From the NCBI RefSeq assembly GCF_014529535.1, contig NW_023503370.1, forward strand, positions 248,001 through 312,000: a stretch of DNA of 64,000 bases, written 5' to 3'. Source of the DNA: Bradysia coprophila (Eukaryota > Arthropoda > Insecta > Diptera > Sciaridae). Numbering within the stretch: position 1 is the first letter of the stretch; every line of letters starts with the position of its first letter. The notes under the pieces were generated by a model. It worked only from the letters and a program-made list of their open reading frames with translations, did not search any database and was not told where the DNA came from. Below, one piece after another: positions 46,668-58,900 of the stretch. The translations under genes and the position numbers were made by a program.

Positions 46668-49038
46668 TCAGATTTGAGTATAGACCTTTACTAAATCTTT
46701 GTTCTCGCAAATCTGCACATCTTCCATAATATACTTTCCAGTACCATGCAATTCAATATCGATCGGAATTCCGGCAAATGCTATCAATTGGGAAATAACT
46801 TTTTTGTCTTCGGAAACTATTTGAACGTCCCACGAAGCATACGGACTCAACGTGGGCTGATTATTTAGCAGCAAATCATAGGTAAGTACGCGAGTCATAG
46901 GTACATCGTTAACGTCTTTACGAAAACTGAAAAATAATGACAATGGGTCTGTGATGAATTGATAAAAATGGTTGTTGCATCGAAACTGTGACACTCCGTT
47001 GTGTTTGAGGTTTACCTCCAAGTGTTTAAGGACATTGTTCAATTCGTCGGTAACGTTCTGTTCGGACGATCGGAAATACAAATCGATCTTATTGAATTTC
47101 ATTGCGTTGTATTGTCCCGCGGATTGTTTTACATCCGCTAATAATGTGATCGTTTCACCTGCGAATAGTTTGCGAATATGATCGCCATTATTGGCATATT
47201 TCCATATAAAAAATGCATTGCTCGGACTGCTAATGTCCGCGTAATTTAGATTCATCATAATTTCCGCATTCATCCACTTGACTTGTCGAATGGTTTCATT
47301 TAAAGCTTTCAGTTTGTTGATGGCAGTCAAGTGAATGTCGTTCAAGTCTGTGTAATCCGATAACGAGGTCGATATGTTGTATTTTTCTGAATATTCTACC
47401 GCAAAGGGGAAATACATAAGCTGGAACCCTTTGATGACGTGCTCGTATTCCACTAGTATGAATTTACCGTTCACTTCGAACTGCAGTTGTTTGAGGTGGT
47501 TTTCTAGTTCAACATCATTGAAATGCGGCATTTCTGGTAGGCTATCATTTCGAATGTCCATCCTCCACACAGCTATTTCAAGATATTGTTCAAGATTCAC
47601 GATGAGATTGTAGTCAGTTTCCAAATCGTTCAATTTCGATTGTAAAATTGATTGGAGACATTGTCGAGCCCGTTCTTCATCTTCGTCTCCTCGAGTAGGG
47701 TTGTAGTTCTGGACTCTATAATACAATCGCTTGTAGAGTGGCTTTACATTGATCGCTTTTCTCAATTCAAAAAATCTTTTTTCCAATTCATAGGCCTCCA
47801 ACAGCAGTCCTCTCAATGAGTTGTGCTTGTTCACGTCCCAATTATCGTCGATGGTTGTGTACATGTCTTGAGCCATAGATTTCTGGGACTCGTTTTTCAT
47901 ATTATTAAGTAAAAATATTTTGTAGAACACTATCGAGAAAACGACATCAACTTCAATGGGTTTCATTGCTTCTACTGTTGTCTCATTGCTTCGTGCATAC
48001 GTTGGTGAACACTTAGAACTGTTTGTGTGATTCAGGGCTGTGAATTTACTTGAAAACGAGTGGTGCACCGGCAGGAAGATAACAACCACTTCCTTCAATT
48101 CAACGTCAATCCTAACGTCGAGTGCTCTATTTTCACAAGCTTCACCGTCCTTACCCAACTTTCCTATCGGTCCATTGTTTCCGGCAAACGTTGGTGTAGT
48201 TTCCGAATTGCTACGTGATTTGCCAAGATGCTTAAAAACGAACTCTCCACGTCGACCGCCATGTCCGCCTATGTTTGGACATTTCAATAATCTTTTCAAC
48301 ACGAAATTGTTGTTATTCGTTCTTACCTGGACCCCCAACACCAGTGGTTCCGCAACATTTTAGCGGATGCAATCGAATGTTAAAGCTGGCTTTCTTGTCG
48401 TGCACAAAAACAGCATAAAATGATGTATAGTCATCAATGTCACTGATTTCTCCGTCGTATCCTCTATCGCTAAAATACTTTTTGTAATAATTGTGAAGAT
48501 CGCCACTGCTGAACCAACCACTATCACCAGTGTCATTCTCAACGTTCAATAAAACAAAAACATCGTCACTTGCTGCACCTGCCTGACCATCACCCCCATT
48601 TCCACCGTTCGATATCACCCTTAAATAGTTGCCGTTAATTGTACGCTTCGTCAAGCCGATAAAACTACCGCCGTTTTTGCCATCATTGCCCTTACTTCCT
48701 GGTGATCCCTTCACATTAGGTAACTCCTGGCTCTCTCCATCTGCACCACTAAGATCGAACGTTACAGGATGGGTGCAATGCCAAGTATTGGCAAAAATTT
48801 GCAATTCCGTAATTCCATTCAATTTTAAATCTTCATCCGCATAAAATGTGTGCGTTAGGTAGACGAGTATTTTTGATACATTCCAATCGATCAACATCAA
48901 TTTGATTTCCGAACTGTTGCAGTTATTACCTTTGACTACCATAATGTCATCAATTAAAATAGTTTTTGTCTCAGATAATACTCTTCCGAAATGTATGCAC
49001 AACACAAAACTCAATACGATCCACAATAAATTGATCAT
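46668..49038 (-). CDS. Secreted Gly-rich (collagen-like) protein, function unknown
   Basis: Two exons on the minus strand: 49038-48327 and 48268-46668, joined over a 58-bp GT-AG intron, giving 770 aa. Without splicing the first frame stops at once, and the second frame lacks a plausible start. Residues 1-22 (MINLLWIVLSFVLCIHFGRV) are a signal peptide. Gly-rich patches lie at 98-124 (GSPGSKGNDGKNGG), 144-155 (NGGNGGDGQAG) and 230-245, where the intron sits inside GVGGPGGHGGRRGE; another is near GNNGPIGKLGKDGE. The rest has many N-x-S/T sites and an acidic, helix-prone stretch (DEDEERARQCLQSILQSKLN). There is no transmembrane segment after the signal, so it is probably exported. I do not recognise the family. 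The long intact frame argues for a working gene. Confidence 0.8.
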
Positions 49039-49429
49039 TTTCCTATCACTAACCTGCTGGCGCAGAAAATTATTCGCAACTAAACGTGCCGTTGTTGATT
49101 TCTATGCTTGGTCTAGCGCTCATAACATTGAACGGTCGTATCTTAATTTGAAGTTCACAGGTCAAGAAGTAACGTCTACACAGTTTTTTTCACCATAAAC
49201 GTACACTGACAAAAAAACCTTGCACCTTCGAATTGGATATGGATTGGATGAAAAAATACATCTACTTAGCGAAATATTTGCCATCACAGGTGGAGTCCCT
49301 GGAAAACTACAGCTGCAGACAATTATCAGCTTTCACCTATTTTTCCTCAGAAACAGAAACTGTGTGATAGAATGGCAAGTATTAAGTTTGTTTTTTATAA
49401 GAAATGGTAACAATCAGTGAGTGTATTAC

Positions 49430-49995
49430 CTACGCAAAAAAAAGTAACATTCTCCGCGCAAAAGTCCATGCTTCATACAAAAAAAAAAACAATTCGTTCC
49501 TCCGCGCAAAAGTCCATCCTTCATACACACAAAAAAGTAACATTCTCCGCACAAAAGTCCATGCTTCATACACAAAATGTTGCAAAAGCCCATCGACCAT
49601 AAATTTCCATCGACCATAATATATACACGGAAGAACACAACGCACAATAATTGCGTGTTCTTCCGTGGAAATTTCAAGAGAAATGTAACATTTTATGGAC
49701 GATGGGCTTTTGCAACATTTTGTGTATGAAGCATGGACTTTTGTGCGGAGGAACGTTTTGTGTATAAAGTCGATGGACTTTTGCGCGGAGGAACGAATTG
49801 TTTTTTTTTGTGTATGAAGCATGGACTTTTGCGCGGAGAATGTTACTTCTTTGTGTGTATGAAGCATGGACTTTTGTGCGGAGAATGTTACTTTTTTGTA
49901 TGTATGAAGCTTGAAGCATGGACTTTTGTGCGGAGAATGTTACTTTTTTGTGTGTATGAAGGATGGACTTTTGCGCGGAGGAACGAATGTTGATA
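49430..49995. repeat. Palindromic satellite array (~45-bp units in two opposing arms)
   Basis: The left arm (49435-49600) has about four units of TTCTCCGCGCAAAAGTCCAT plus GCTTCATACACAAAAAAGTA. The right arm (49700-49995) has about seven units in the opposite orientation. The centre is a unique hairpin, CACGGAAGAACAC / GTGTTCTTCCGTG (49625-49667), flanked by AAGCCCATCGACCATAAATT and its near-complement. Open frames in all directions here are repeat artefacts. Confidence 0.88.
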
Positions 49996-50339
49996 TAAGG
50001 TAGACTTTGTACGACAAAATTCCGGTGAAACAAAATTCTGCATGAAACAAAATATTTTCTCGTCAGGAAACTTCAACTAAATTTCATTTGTAATCTAATG
50101 CTGCCAATCGGAGTTGATAAACAGCAAAAGAAAACTTCTTAAATACCTTCAAAATGCAAATTTATTTTCCGAATCTGAATTCTAACATAAACTTTTTTAA
50201 ACTTGAAGATCGGTTGATGATTGAAATTGTAAACGGCCTCAATGAGTTTTTACGTTCGTGCTATGAGAGTGGTTAATTAAAAGCTTATCACACAAAATTA
50301 AATAATGTTGAAAACTGATTACGAAGCGTAAAGTGTTGA

Positions 50340-51480
50340 ATAACAAATACAAGTCGCTGAGAGATAGAAAGATGAAGAATGTTAATGAAGTGAAAGAGAG
50401 GACTTAGCGTAAACCAGTACTAATTGAAGGCTTTGTCAAAAATCTTTCATCGTATGAATTGACGAGTGATGAATATAATTTGCTCAATAAAGGCCCTAAG
50501 TTCGCATTTCCACCAGCGAAGGTCCCAATTGAAGATTTATGTGTAGACATTATGGCATCAACGACGAAATAACCTGAAGGAAGAAGCTATCGATGATATT
50601 AGTTATGAAGCTGTTAAATTGATTAAGCCCTTTTCGAGTAATCAGAAAATAGATGTCAAATGCATTGTTAAGAAGTTGAGGCAGAAACCCATCGTTATCG
50701 CCAAAGCCGATAAAAGCAATAACGTTGTCATACTAGATGAGGTAGTTTATAAAGACAGCGTTAACTGTGTAAGTGTGCCATGTAAGTGATGGCCCGTATA
50801 TCGAATTGGATAATAACCCCCTTACAGATATGATCAGCGAGGTTGAGGCGGTGTTAAAGAAACATCAGCATTTGTTAACCGACAACCCACGTATGGAATT
50901 AAGGAAGTGGAAAGTTAGTAATCCACGTATGCCCGCAATGTACTGCCTTGATAAACTACTAAAGGTGAGACCGATAGCATCCAACATAAATGCACTGACG
51001 CAACGTATAGCTAAATGGTTGTTAAAATAATCTAAAACGTTGAATCCACGGCCAAAGGCCGATCAGTGAAGAATTTATTCGAATTCGCTGAAAAAGTCAA
51101 CTTTAGTCTACATGGGTGAGTGGTTGAATGAAAATGATGTTCCCAAAGAAATTGCTGAGATGTATATTGACCTTATGCATGAATCAGAACGTTTTTATTT
51201 TCATAAATAAATTCTACCGACAGATTCATGGTGTAGCAATGGGTAATTCGCTTAGTTGTTTCATTGCTCTTGCTTAGTACAATTAAAAATTGGTTTAAAA
51301 CACCCAAAAGCAAAAACTTAAACATATTCAATTATTTTGTTCAGACAAAGTTTATGAACTTTGCTACAGGATTACATGTTACAAGGACTATAAACGAAGA
51401 TCTCGTAACTTCTGATTGCGAGTTCCCTAAATTCAGTTCAAGCGAGATGTAACCATATTGTATCCAGGCTGCCTGTCAGA
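50340..51480 (+). pseudogene. Penelope-like element relic
   Basis: Plus-strand frames, broken by stops and frameshifts, read in order: GFVKNLSSYELTSDEYNLLN and KGPKFAFPP; KPIVIAKADKSNNVVILDE; an open stretch at 50773-51030 with LLKVRPIASNINALTQRIAK; then MHESERFYFHK and FYRQIHGVAMGNSLSCF-like sequence near 51220. These match the N-terminal region, the K.DK...VV..D..Y block, the RPI.S..N..T block and the F..K.Y.Q..G..MG..LS block of Penelope-like reverse transcriptases. The catalytic YADD part and the GIY-YIG nuclease are not visible. Dead copy. Confidence 0.75.
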
Positions 51481-51499
51481 TCTTTCCATTAAGAATGAA

Positions 51500-53130
51500 T
51501 TTCCGAAATCTTCGTTCAACAAACTTTTAATTCATTTTCAGGTAACCATTAGACTGTCCTTAGTAATTTGTGGTAGAACTTTCGTCTGATGCTTCTTTCT
51601 CTTTGGCCGTAGAAGCAGAGCCCAAAGTAAGGATTTTCGACTGGGGTGCACTTTTCGCTAAAAGGCGCATTTTCTAAACGGAAATGGCGCATACATTTAA
51701 CGGAAATGGAGTATATGTTTAAAAAAAGAATATTTTCCCATACACTGAGGTTTCGGTTCTGAAATAACAAAGTCACATTTCTTAACTTCAGAGTGTATGC
51801 CTTCCATTTACCATAGCACCACGACTTTAATGCCCTGTAAACGTCGGTCGAGCGACTCAAATTCGTGAAATTTGCCTCACAGTCATAAAACACTGACAAT
51901 AACACTAAGAAAAGTGAAGCTAGAGACAGGGACTAACATAAGGAATCTTATGGAGGTTGGAAGTCTAAAAAATGATCATTTATTTAAGATCAGAAAAGAA
52001 AAGAACTGCGACCGAAAATTTTGCACCATTATTAAATTTCGGTAATTAAATGAAAATAATGAAGAATAATAGATGGTGGTATGGTATCGTATGGATCATG
52101 GTGTTATAAAGCTAATGGAAACAACAATTTTACGAAATGAAGTGTCAGTCTGATACTCAGAATTTCGTGTACTACTGTAAGAATGTATAGTAGGTTTTCA
52201 AAAATTTACGGACAAATGTAGAATATATTTAAATATATTAAATATATATTAAAATATATTTAAACTTATTTCTACACGCTAACATGAATAAATCTAAACT
52301 GATCTTCTATTACTGAGCTCCTGAAGTAGAAGTGCAAGAATTATCTAGCAGAATTATTTTCCTGTAAGTAGAGTTCCAAAAAAATTTACAGGATAAGTTC
52401 GTGAATGGATCCATTATTTTCAAAAGATCTTGTATCTCGTCGACACTTTAACTCGAGTAATTTTCAACCGTAGAAATTTTTGTTTCAACTCGCAATGAGA
52501 GTTTTAGTTTTAGAGAGATATATCCACTACCGTTAGATATTGCAAGTTTCTAGTGTGAAAATGTAAGGGTGAGTGCAGATTTGTTATAAAAGCGAGGTAG
52601 AAAACCCAATCATTAATTTTCCGTGTTATCTACAATCGGTGTTATCTAATATGCATGGTCTGTGGTCTTTTTCATTTGAATCGTAGTTTGTATTTTTCTC
52701 ACACTTTGCACTGAATATTTCTGATTGTCAATTGTCCAGGTAGTGCGATCCAACTCTTAATTTTGTTAATTTTTTGTAATATGCACCATTCATGTTTCAT
52801 GTTTCATTTTAAAATGTAAAACATAAAAATCTAAGTAATAACGAGGTGATTTGGTCAACAATTTAAAAGCAATTGATTTGAAATAAGCAATCATAATGGT
52901 TTTCATTTTTTTTCTGGTCTCAAAAATATTTCTTTTGAGGTGTTTTTCTAAATATTTTTTGACAGGAAATAAGAGTCGTCCTCCGCCAGAGGACAGGAAA
53001 AGGCGTTGGAGCACCTCAGAAGGCGTCTGGTGCACTTTTCCCCCAACGATGTATGTTATTTTAGGCTCTGCGTAGAAGTGAACGTATGAGACCACGGCAA
53101 AGTAAAATACAGGCAGGAGTCATTTATTAG
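51500..53130. other. No gene seen; one MITE-end-like patch
   Basis: AT-rich. A 118-codon minus-strand frame at 51549-51905 has no recognisable features. CACGGCAAAGTAAAATACAG at 53093 matches the left end of the CACGGCAGAG MITE family without a partner end. Confidence 0.45.
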
Positions 53131-53138
53131 ACTAGGGT

Positions 53139-54001
53139 TTACTTCTCGGCCAGTTGTCGCCTGACCATATTTTGCAGGTTTATTTGGCATGTATTGGGTA
53201 AATTGTGTTCTGCCTCTGTACGAATATACTGCTGGACGTAGGCCTCCCCAATTCTCTTCCATTCCGAACGATCCGTTGCCACTTGTTGCCAATTTGCGCC
53301 TGCAATTCGCTTTATACTATTATTCCATCTCTCTGGTGGTCAACCTGTAGGTCTTGTTTTAGGTGGTCTCCAGTTCATGATCTTTTTGGTCCAACGTTCG
53401 TCCGTCCTTCTTGCAATATGTCCCGCCCAGCTCCACTTTAAAGATGCTATTCTTTCCATGACATCAACGACTTTTGTTTGTTGTCGAATACATTGATTTG
53501 TCAATCTATCTCTGAGCGTAATTCCAAGCATACTCCGTTCCATGGCTCTTTGTGCCACTCTTAGTTTATTTTCGGAAGTTTTTGTTAACGTTTTAACGTT
53601 TCCGCTCCATATGTGAGCACAGGAAGGACACATGTATCGAACACTTAACGTTTCAGACTATTGTTCATTTTGCTTTTGAAAATTAGTCTGAGTTTTCCGA
53701 GCGCTGCCCATGCAAGACCAATTCTACGTTTTATTTCTGCAGTTTGGTTGTCCAGAACCAACTTCAATTTCTGACCTAGGTACATGTAACTGTCGACTCG
53801 TTCAATGACAGTATCACCAATTTTAATGTCTCTGTCATCGCCAATGTTTGTCATGATTTTTGTTTTCATCTTGAGACCGACTTTGTTTGACTCCTCATTC
53901 AACTGTTGTAACATAATTTGCGCCTGATGTGAATAACCATATTTCATATGTAAGGAAAATAGGAATATACACACTGTACGTGCACACACGCGCACGCCCA
54001 T
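53139..54001 (-). pseudogene. RTE-like LINE reverse transcriptase C-terminal fragment
   Basis: Minus-strand frames read VDSYMYLGQKLKLVLDNQ, AWAALGKLRLIFKSKM; then (frameshift near 53640) NKLRVAQRAMERSMLGITLR, IASLKWSWAGHIARRTDERW; then, past an in-frame TGA at 53340, PPERWNNSIKRIAGANWQQV and EEAYVQQYI-like sequence to a stop near 53150. This order (YLG, RRI..AW, QRAMER.MLGI.LRD, RIA.LKW.WAGHIARR, WR.P...RP.GRPP.RW, W...EAYVQQ) is the common tail of insect RTE-type elements. No catalytic domain remains. Confidence 0.85.
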
Positions 54002-54720
54002 TTATGAAAATTTCAAAGCCTATCGCGGATTTGACCCATGAGTGTTTCCATCCACCAAACGATAATTACGATATCAAAAGCAGAGGCATTGTTTCGCCGA
54101 GCTAATGAATATCCGTAAATGTCTTCTGAATGAAAATATAATAAATCAGAAACAATAGGCGATCGCGTGTTGATTTTAATCAGCGTCGCCACGTGTGTCC
54201 TGTTTTGTAGTGAATGCTAACAGTAATTTCTTGTCAATTGATTTTCAAAACTTTTTAACAAGATGTTTGAGGGTAGTCATACATGTTCAAAGAACAGGTT
54301 TTCGTCTTGTTCTTAAATTTCCTTGTTTCGCGGTTTTTCTAGGTAATTCGATGGACGCAATGATTTGATTGTGGTCTATAAGAATTGTTTGTTATCATTA
54401 ACAGTAAACTAATGGGACGATAGGGTTTAACTCTTATCTTGTGCTAAATTCCAGGACATATTCATGCAACACAACACACTTCAAATGCCTGTAGTGCTTC
54501 GAATGACAGCTGTCAAATAGTTGGCTTCTTTGTAGATAAATATTTCGTGAGACATCTAAAGTTTGCAAACTTTGTATATTATGATGCTGAGTTGCATACT
54601 AGCCATTTGTGCATGTGCACTAAGTCATTAAATGTGTGCTCAAAAAGATACATTCCAAAACTATACTTTCTGACAAACTAGAGAAACTAAAAAAAAAAAA
54701 CAGAAAAAAACAAAATTTTC
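54002..54720. other. No gene seen
   Basis: AT-rich, no supported ORF and no clear repeat. Confidence 0.5.
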
Positions 54721-54886
54721 ATTGTACAGTTTTTAACATTCAAAAGTATCGACATATTATACATTTCTTATTTCTCCAACTTCTCTCATTTCTCCATAAC
54801 GAGTATATGGAGAAATGAGAGAAGTAAGCAAAATAAGAAATGTATAATATGTCGATACTTTTGAATGTTAAAAACTGTAAACAATC
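54721..54886. repeat. Long near-perfect hairpin
   Basis: Arms of about 75 bp: TACAGTTTTTAACATTCAAA at 54725 pairs with TTTGAATGTTAAAAACTGTA ending at 54879. Pairing continues through AAGTATCGACATATTATACA and TTTCTCATTTCTCCAT to a loop of roughly 10 bp near 54800. Only a handful of mismatches are visible. No ORF spans it. It could be a MITE or a hairpin-RNA source. Confidence 0.85.
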
Positions 54887-54979
54887 ACCGTAATGCTACC
54901 TAAAGTGTAACAGAATTTACCTAAACTGACGCTCACGACTTTGCTGTATATGACCATTTAAAGCTGTGATTCAGGAAAA

Positions 54980-55210
54980 TGAATTATTTATTTTACATAC
55001 TTTTGTTTTCCTTAGGGTCGAAAGTGGCTTATTACACACCCAGAGAAAACTAGCAAATTGGTTCAGGATTCAAAAGCATGTAAAATCCATCACATAACTC
55101 AGTTGAAAAATGTCTTTTTTGTGTGTTTATTTACCTTGGCTTCGCCTCGGATCAACTAAATTCATACGAAAACTCTACTTTTCAACTTTTTATCCCTTGT
55201 TATGTAAATA
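54980..55210. repeat. GAGGCGAAGCCGAG family copy, inverted
   Basis: TTTGTTTTCCTTAGGGTCGA and GATTCAAAAGCATGTAAA are shared with 35790-35870. They are followed by GTGTGTTTATTTACCTTGGC, TTCGCCTCGGATCAAC (the inverted motif, 55136-55154) and CTACTTTTCAACTTTTTATC. Confidence 0.7.
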
Positions 55211-55720
55211 ACTATAAACCAGTTGTTAAATTAGAATAACGAAGGAAAAGTACGGTTACACAAACAACAGTAAGCCTAGTAAAAGGGTTCTTTAAAAAAA
55301 CGTAATTGAAAGGTATATAAGGCTTAAGTCTTATGTACTCTACATCCAAAATGTATAACTCTATTAACGAAAGAAAACCATCATTTCACTTTCACTCTTT
55401 TTTCAATCATATAAACCTACAGTATCATCATCAACGGTTTCTGTACGATATTGGAAAACATAGAAAACTGGCAACAGAAAACCAGACTCCTTTCATAACT
55501 AAGCACATTGGCTGGGCGGAGTCTATTTGCAACTGCAAGTAAATAAGGAAAATTCATGTTTGTATGGAATATTTCACCCAATGAAACGATGACTAATATT
55601 TATTTACAATACAACACACACACACACATCCACAATGAATGTTGGAAAAAAAATATGTAAAGGAGGGATCAAAACCAACGAAATTTAATACCAAATGATT
55701 CCTGTTGCACACACGAGCCG
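55211..55720. other. Upstream region of Brother/Big brother
   Basis: No ORF supported. A CA microsatellite lies at about 55611-55630. Confidence 0.4.
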
Positions 55721-55721
55721 A

Positions 55722-55727
55722 TCAGTC
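55722..55727 (+). promoter_or_regulatory. Possible initiator (TCAGTC) for Brother/Big brother
   Basis: GATCAGTCTATAG fits the arthropod initiator about 195 bp before the ATG. No TATA box at -30. Weak evidence. Confidence 0.25.
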
Positions 55728-55917
55728 TATAGTTTACCACAGAGCGGTTTACATCGGAGGTTTTTGTGTCAATTTGGTCACTGTGATACGCTAATTAGAT
55801 GCTAATTTGCTTATTAGGTGTCAATAGAAAGTGAAGTGTTGTTGAAGAAGCAAACAAACAAAGAAAAAATCTGAACTTTTTTCGGTGGAAGTGAATTTAA
55901 GAAAACAAACTTTAAAA

Positions 55918-58900
55918 ATGATGAACGACGCGGCTGCTTTAGCAGGAATGCTACCATACGATACTATCGGACTATATGAACAGCCGAAGCCTAGATTTAT
56001 ATTTAAGATGCCTCGTGTTGTGCCCGATCAGAAATCAAAATTTGAAAGCGATGAATTGTTTCGGAGGTTATCACGTGAAAGTGAGGTTAGTAATCTATTT
56101 TTTATCTCAGATCTAGGGTAGTTTTGTTTTGGTGGTACTCTCTCCTATATTTGAATGTGTACTTTGAACATAAATGTCGTAGATAGTCGGGCTCTACGCC
56201 ATTTGAGGGTCAGTTTCTAGTGTGATTGTTCTTTACCACTTACCTGGTTGAACTAGCGTAATCTAGGATGCATAGCGATTGAAATACATCGCTTGCTGGG
56301 TATAGTGAAGTCGGAGTTGGAGTCGGTGGTGCTCTCTCCTATTATGATTAGTACCAGATCTAAATGTTTCGCCGAGAAAACGAATCGTCTTATTCTTGGC
56401 TAATTTTTCTTCAACTGTATTCTAAAGTCGTTCTATTGTCCTACTCTGTAACAATAGATTATGATTACGAGACATTCTTAAAGTTTCTTCTAGATTCGCA
56501 AGATAATTCGAGAATTATAATTCTCGAAAATAGGCCCCTGATTTATTGTGCTTTATTCAAATCGAATAAATGTGAAAATTTAATTTGTTCAATTCTTGGA
56601 ATTTCGCTCTATTGAATAGAAATATAATAAGCCGAAACCTATAATTTTCAAACATGCAACGAAATTCGACCATCGAAATAAATTGTTCTCGTAATCTATT
56701 TCGAACAGATAATTGTATCGGCTTCTATTGAAGCCAATTAACGAGTTGTTCGATCTGTTTCACGAAACATTTTTAGACTTTGTTCTTTCTATTATTTTAT
56801 ATGCAACGGTGTTTGCACCCCATTCTTCCTCTTTCGCAATTGTACACTTCCAGAGAATTCATAATTACATCTCTTCCACGCTGAATATGTCTCTTGTGAA
56901 TCAGGTTATTTCAAAAAGTATCCTTACTCCAATTTTCTATGTATTGTACTGTCTTCTAACCTCGCTTTTAACCGTGGTAATAAATATTCTGTGTTCTCAT
57001 CTTTTGTTGAAAGTCCCAAAATATTTACACTACAGAGATTTGCATTTGACAAAATATAGTTCCGAAACAAATCCCTGTTTATTGCAGGCCTATTACACTC
57101 ATTGTTCATTTTACACATTTAAACAAATTTACACAAAATTCAGCCGAAGGGAACCAAATTATATCAATGAGGTCAAATTGACAAAAAAAAAGTTTGGGTA
57201 TATCAACCAATTGATTTTTATTGGGGTATGCACTGTAAAAGAAATGAGTCTGCATTATGTTGTTAACCCTAAATGTATATGGGTTTGACTGCACTGCGTC
57301 AAAAGACCAAACATTTTGAGATTTCAACTACATTTTCTTAATATTACGGAATTATTTTAAACTAAGTTGTTACAATACAGTTTCTACTATCATTGCTTGA
57401 GGCGAGACATACCTATTTTAGGCTTCGAGTTAGGCGAAAGGAACTCTGTAAGAATTTTTTATGTGAAAAGATTTCACCAAGTCGCTTTAATCAATACAAA
57501 AAAGGGCACTTGAAAATCGGTAAAAAATGACCGGCGGATAAATTTTGGGAACTTTTCCTTATTGGTTTATCGGTCCTTGAGAGGCTCCAGATAGAATTTA
57601 GTGGTGTATCCCGTTCAATTTTATTTTCTTACATTGAATTTAAGACATATCTTTGACCGTTTCTTCAAGCTCTAGTTGAAACAAAAGAGATAGTAGAAAC
57701 ACCAAAAAAAACTGTGAGTGACGGACCTTAGAGTAATTATACCTAGAGAGGAAATTTGCACGACGAAATGTGGTCCCAACATCAGTTTGTATAATATACA
57801 CATTTCGTATAATTTTACACCAATGCATGTATGCGTTGACGCTATTTTGCTTTTGATAGTTCAATTTGCCTTCTTAATTAAGAGGGCAAACACACATACC
57901 AATAAACATTTCGTATTTCAAGTTGGGACCACATATTTTACGTAATTTTGTTCGAAATTTCCTCTCTAGGTATAATTACTCTTAGTGACGGACGCTCTAA
58001 AAATTCTTAAAATAGAAAAACCTCTTTTCTATTCATCCGATTTACCTAACCATTAGTCAATAAACAGAACGGAAAATCCCTATTACCATTTACATTCACA
58101 TTACGTACCGGTACACTACACACACCAGTCAGTGTATGAATAATAAACTCGTCATTGAAATTACACATGAGTTGTGTTTCTTAAATACGGAATTTCTAAA
58201 TAAACTCATGCTCAAGTCTCTATATACTTAAATAATCAATCCAAACTAGTTTCGACTTCCACGAAAATTTTAACTTAACATTTTATTTGCTTGCTACCTC
58301 TACTCATTAAATATTGGAGGCTCGTTTTTGATTGTTGTTACAGTAAATTCGAAATGGATGATTGTGTCATTTCGTGGAGGTTGCACTGATTAATTGGAAA
58401 TTAATTTTAACTCGAATTTTGTCGATTTTTTTTTTCAATTACAAAGTTTCTTAGAACAGCCCAACGATTCGGTTGTTTATTAATGTTGGCGCGCGGCTAG
58501 ATTACAAAAGGAGACATTAACATTCGAATAGGTTGTATGACCAGAATTCGTGAATATGATCAAATTGACAATCAAATAGCAGTCATATTTATTAGTCTCA
58601 TAGCTAGACAACTCACCGCGACCGCTCAATTATAAAAAACGAGAGAAAAATCGTCAGTCATACCGTCATACGTGACTAAAGTTGCAAAAATTCTAGACAA
58701 ATTGTATAAGAACAAGAGCACTATCTCAAAATTCTTTGATTGTTTTATACGTCTTGGCAATCCAATCGGTACGTTCGAAGTAATTGAGGTTTGATTAAAC
58801 GATGTTGGTAAGACTAGTGCGGTAATTTATCCTCTGATAAGTATGTATGTTAATATGGTTCTGAAACTGGACGCTGGACAGTGTATCGTCCAACTATAGA

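Noticed and set aside
48269..48341. A separate start for the 557-codon frame of the Gly-rich gene
   Set aside because: Its first residues translate the intron; the spliced form joins two Gly-rich segments in phase and gives a signal peptide.
49426..50076. Several overlapping frames on both strands
   Set aside because: All arise from the palindromic satellite units; identical peptides appear in several frames.
56713..57288. A 191-codon hydrophobic plus-strand frame
   Set aside because: F/L/Y/I-rich translation typical of AT-rich DNA, no recognisable domain, lies in an intron; the opposite strand is also partly open.
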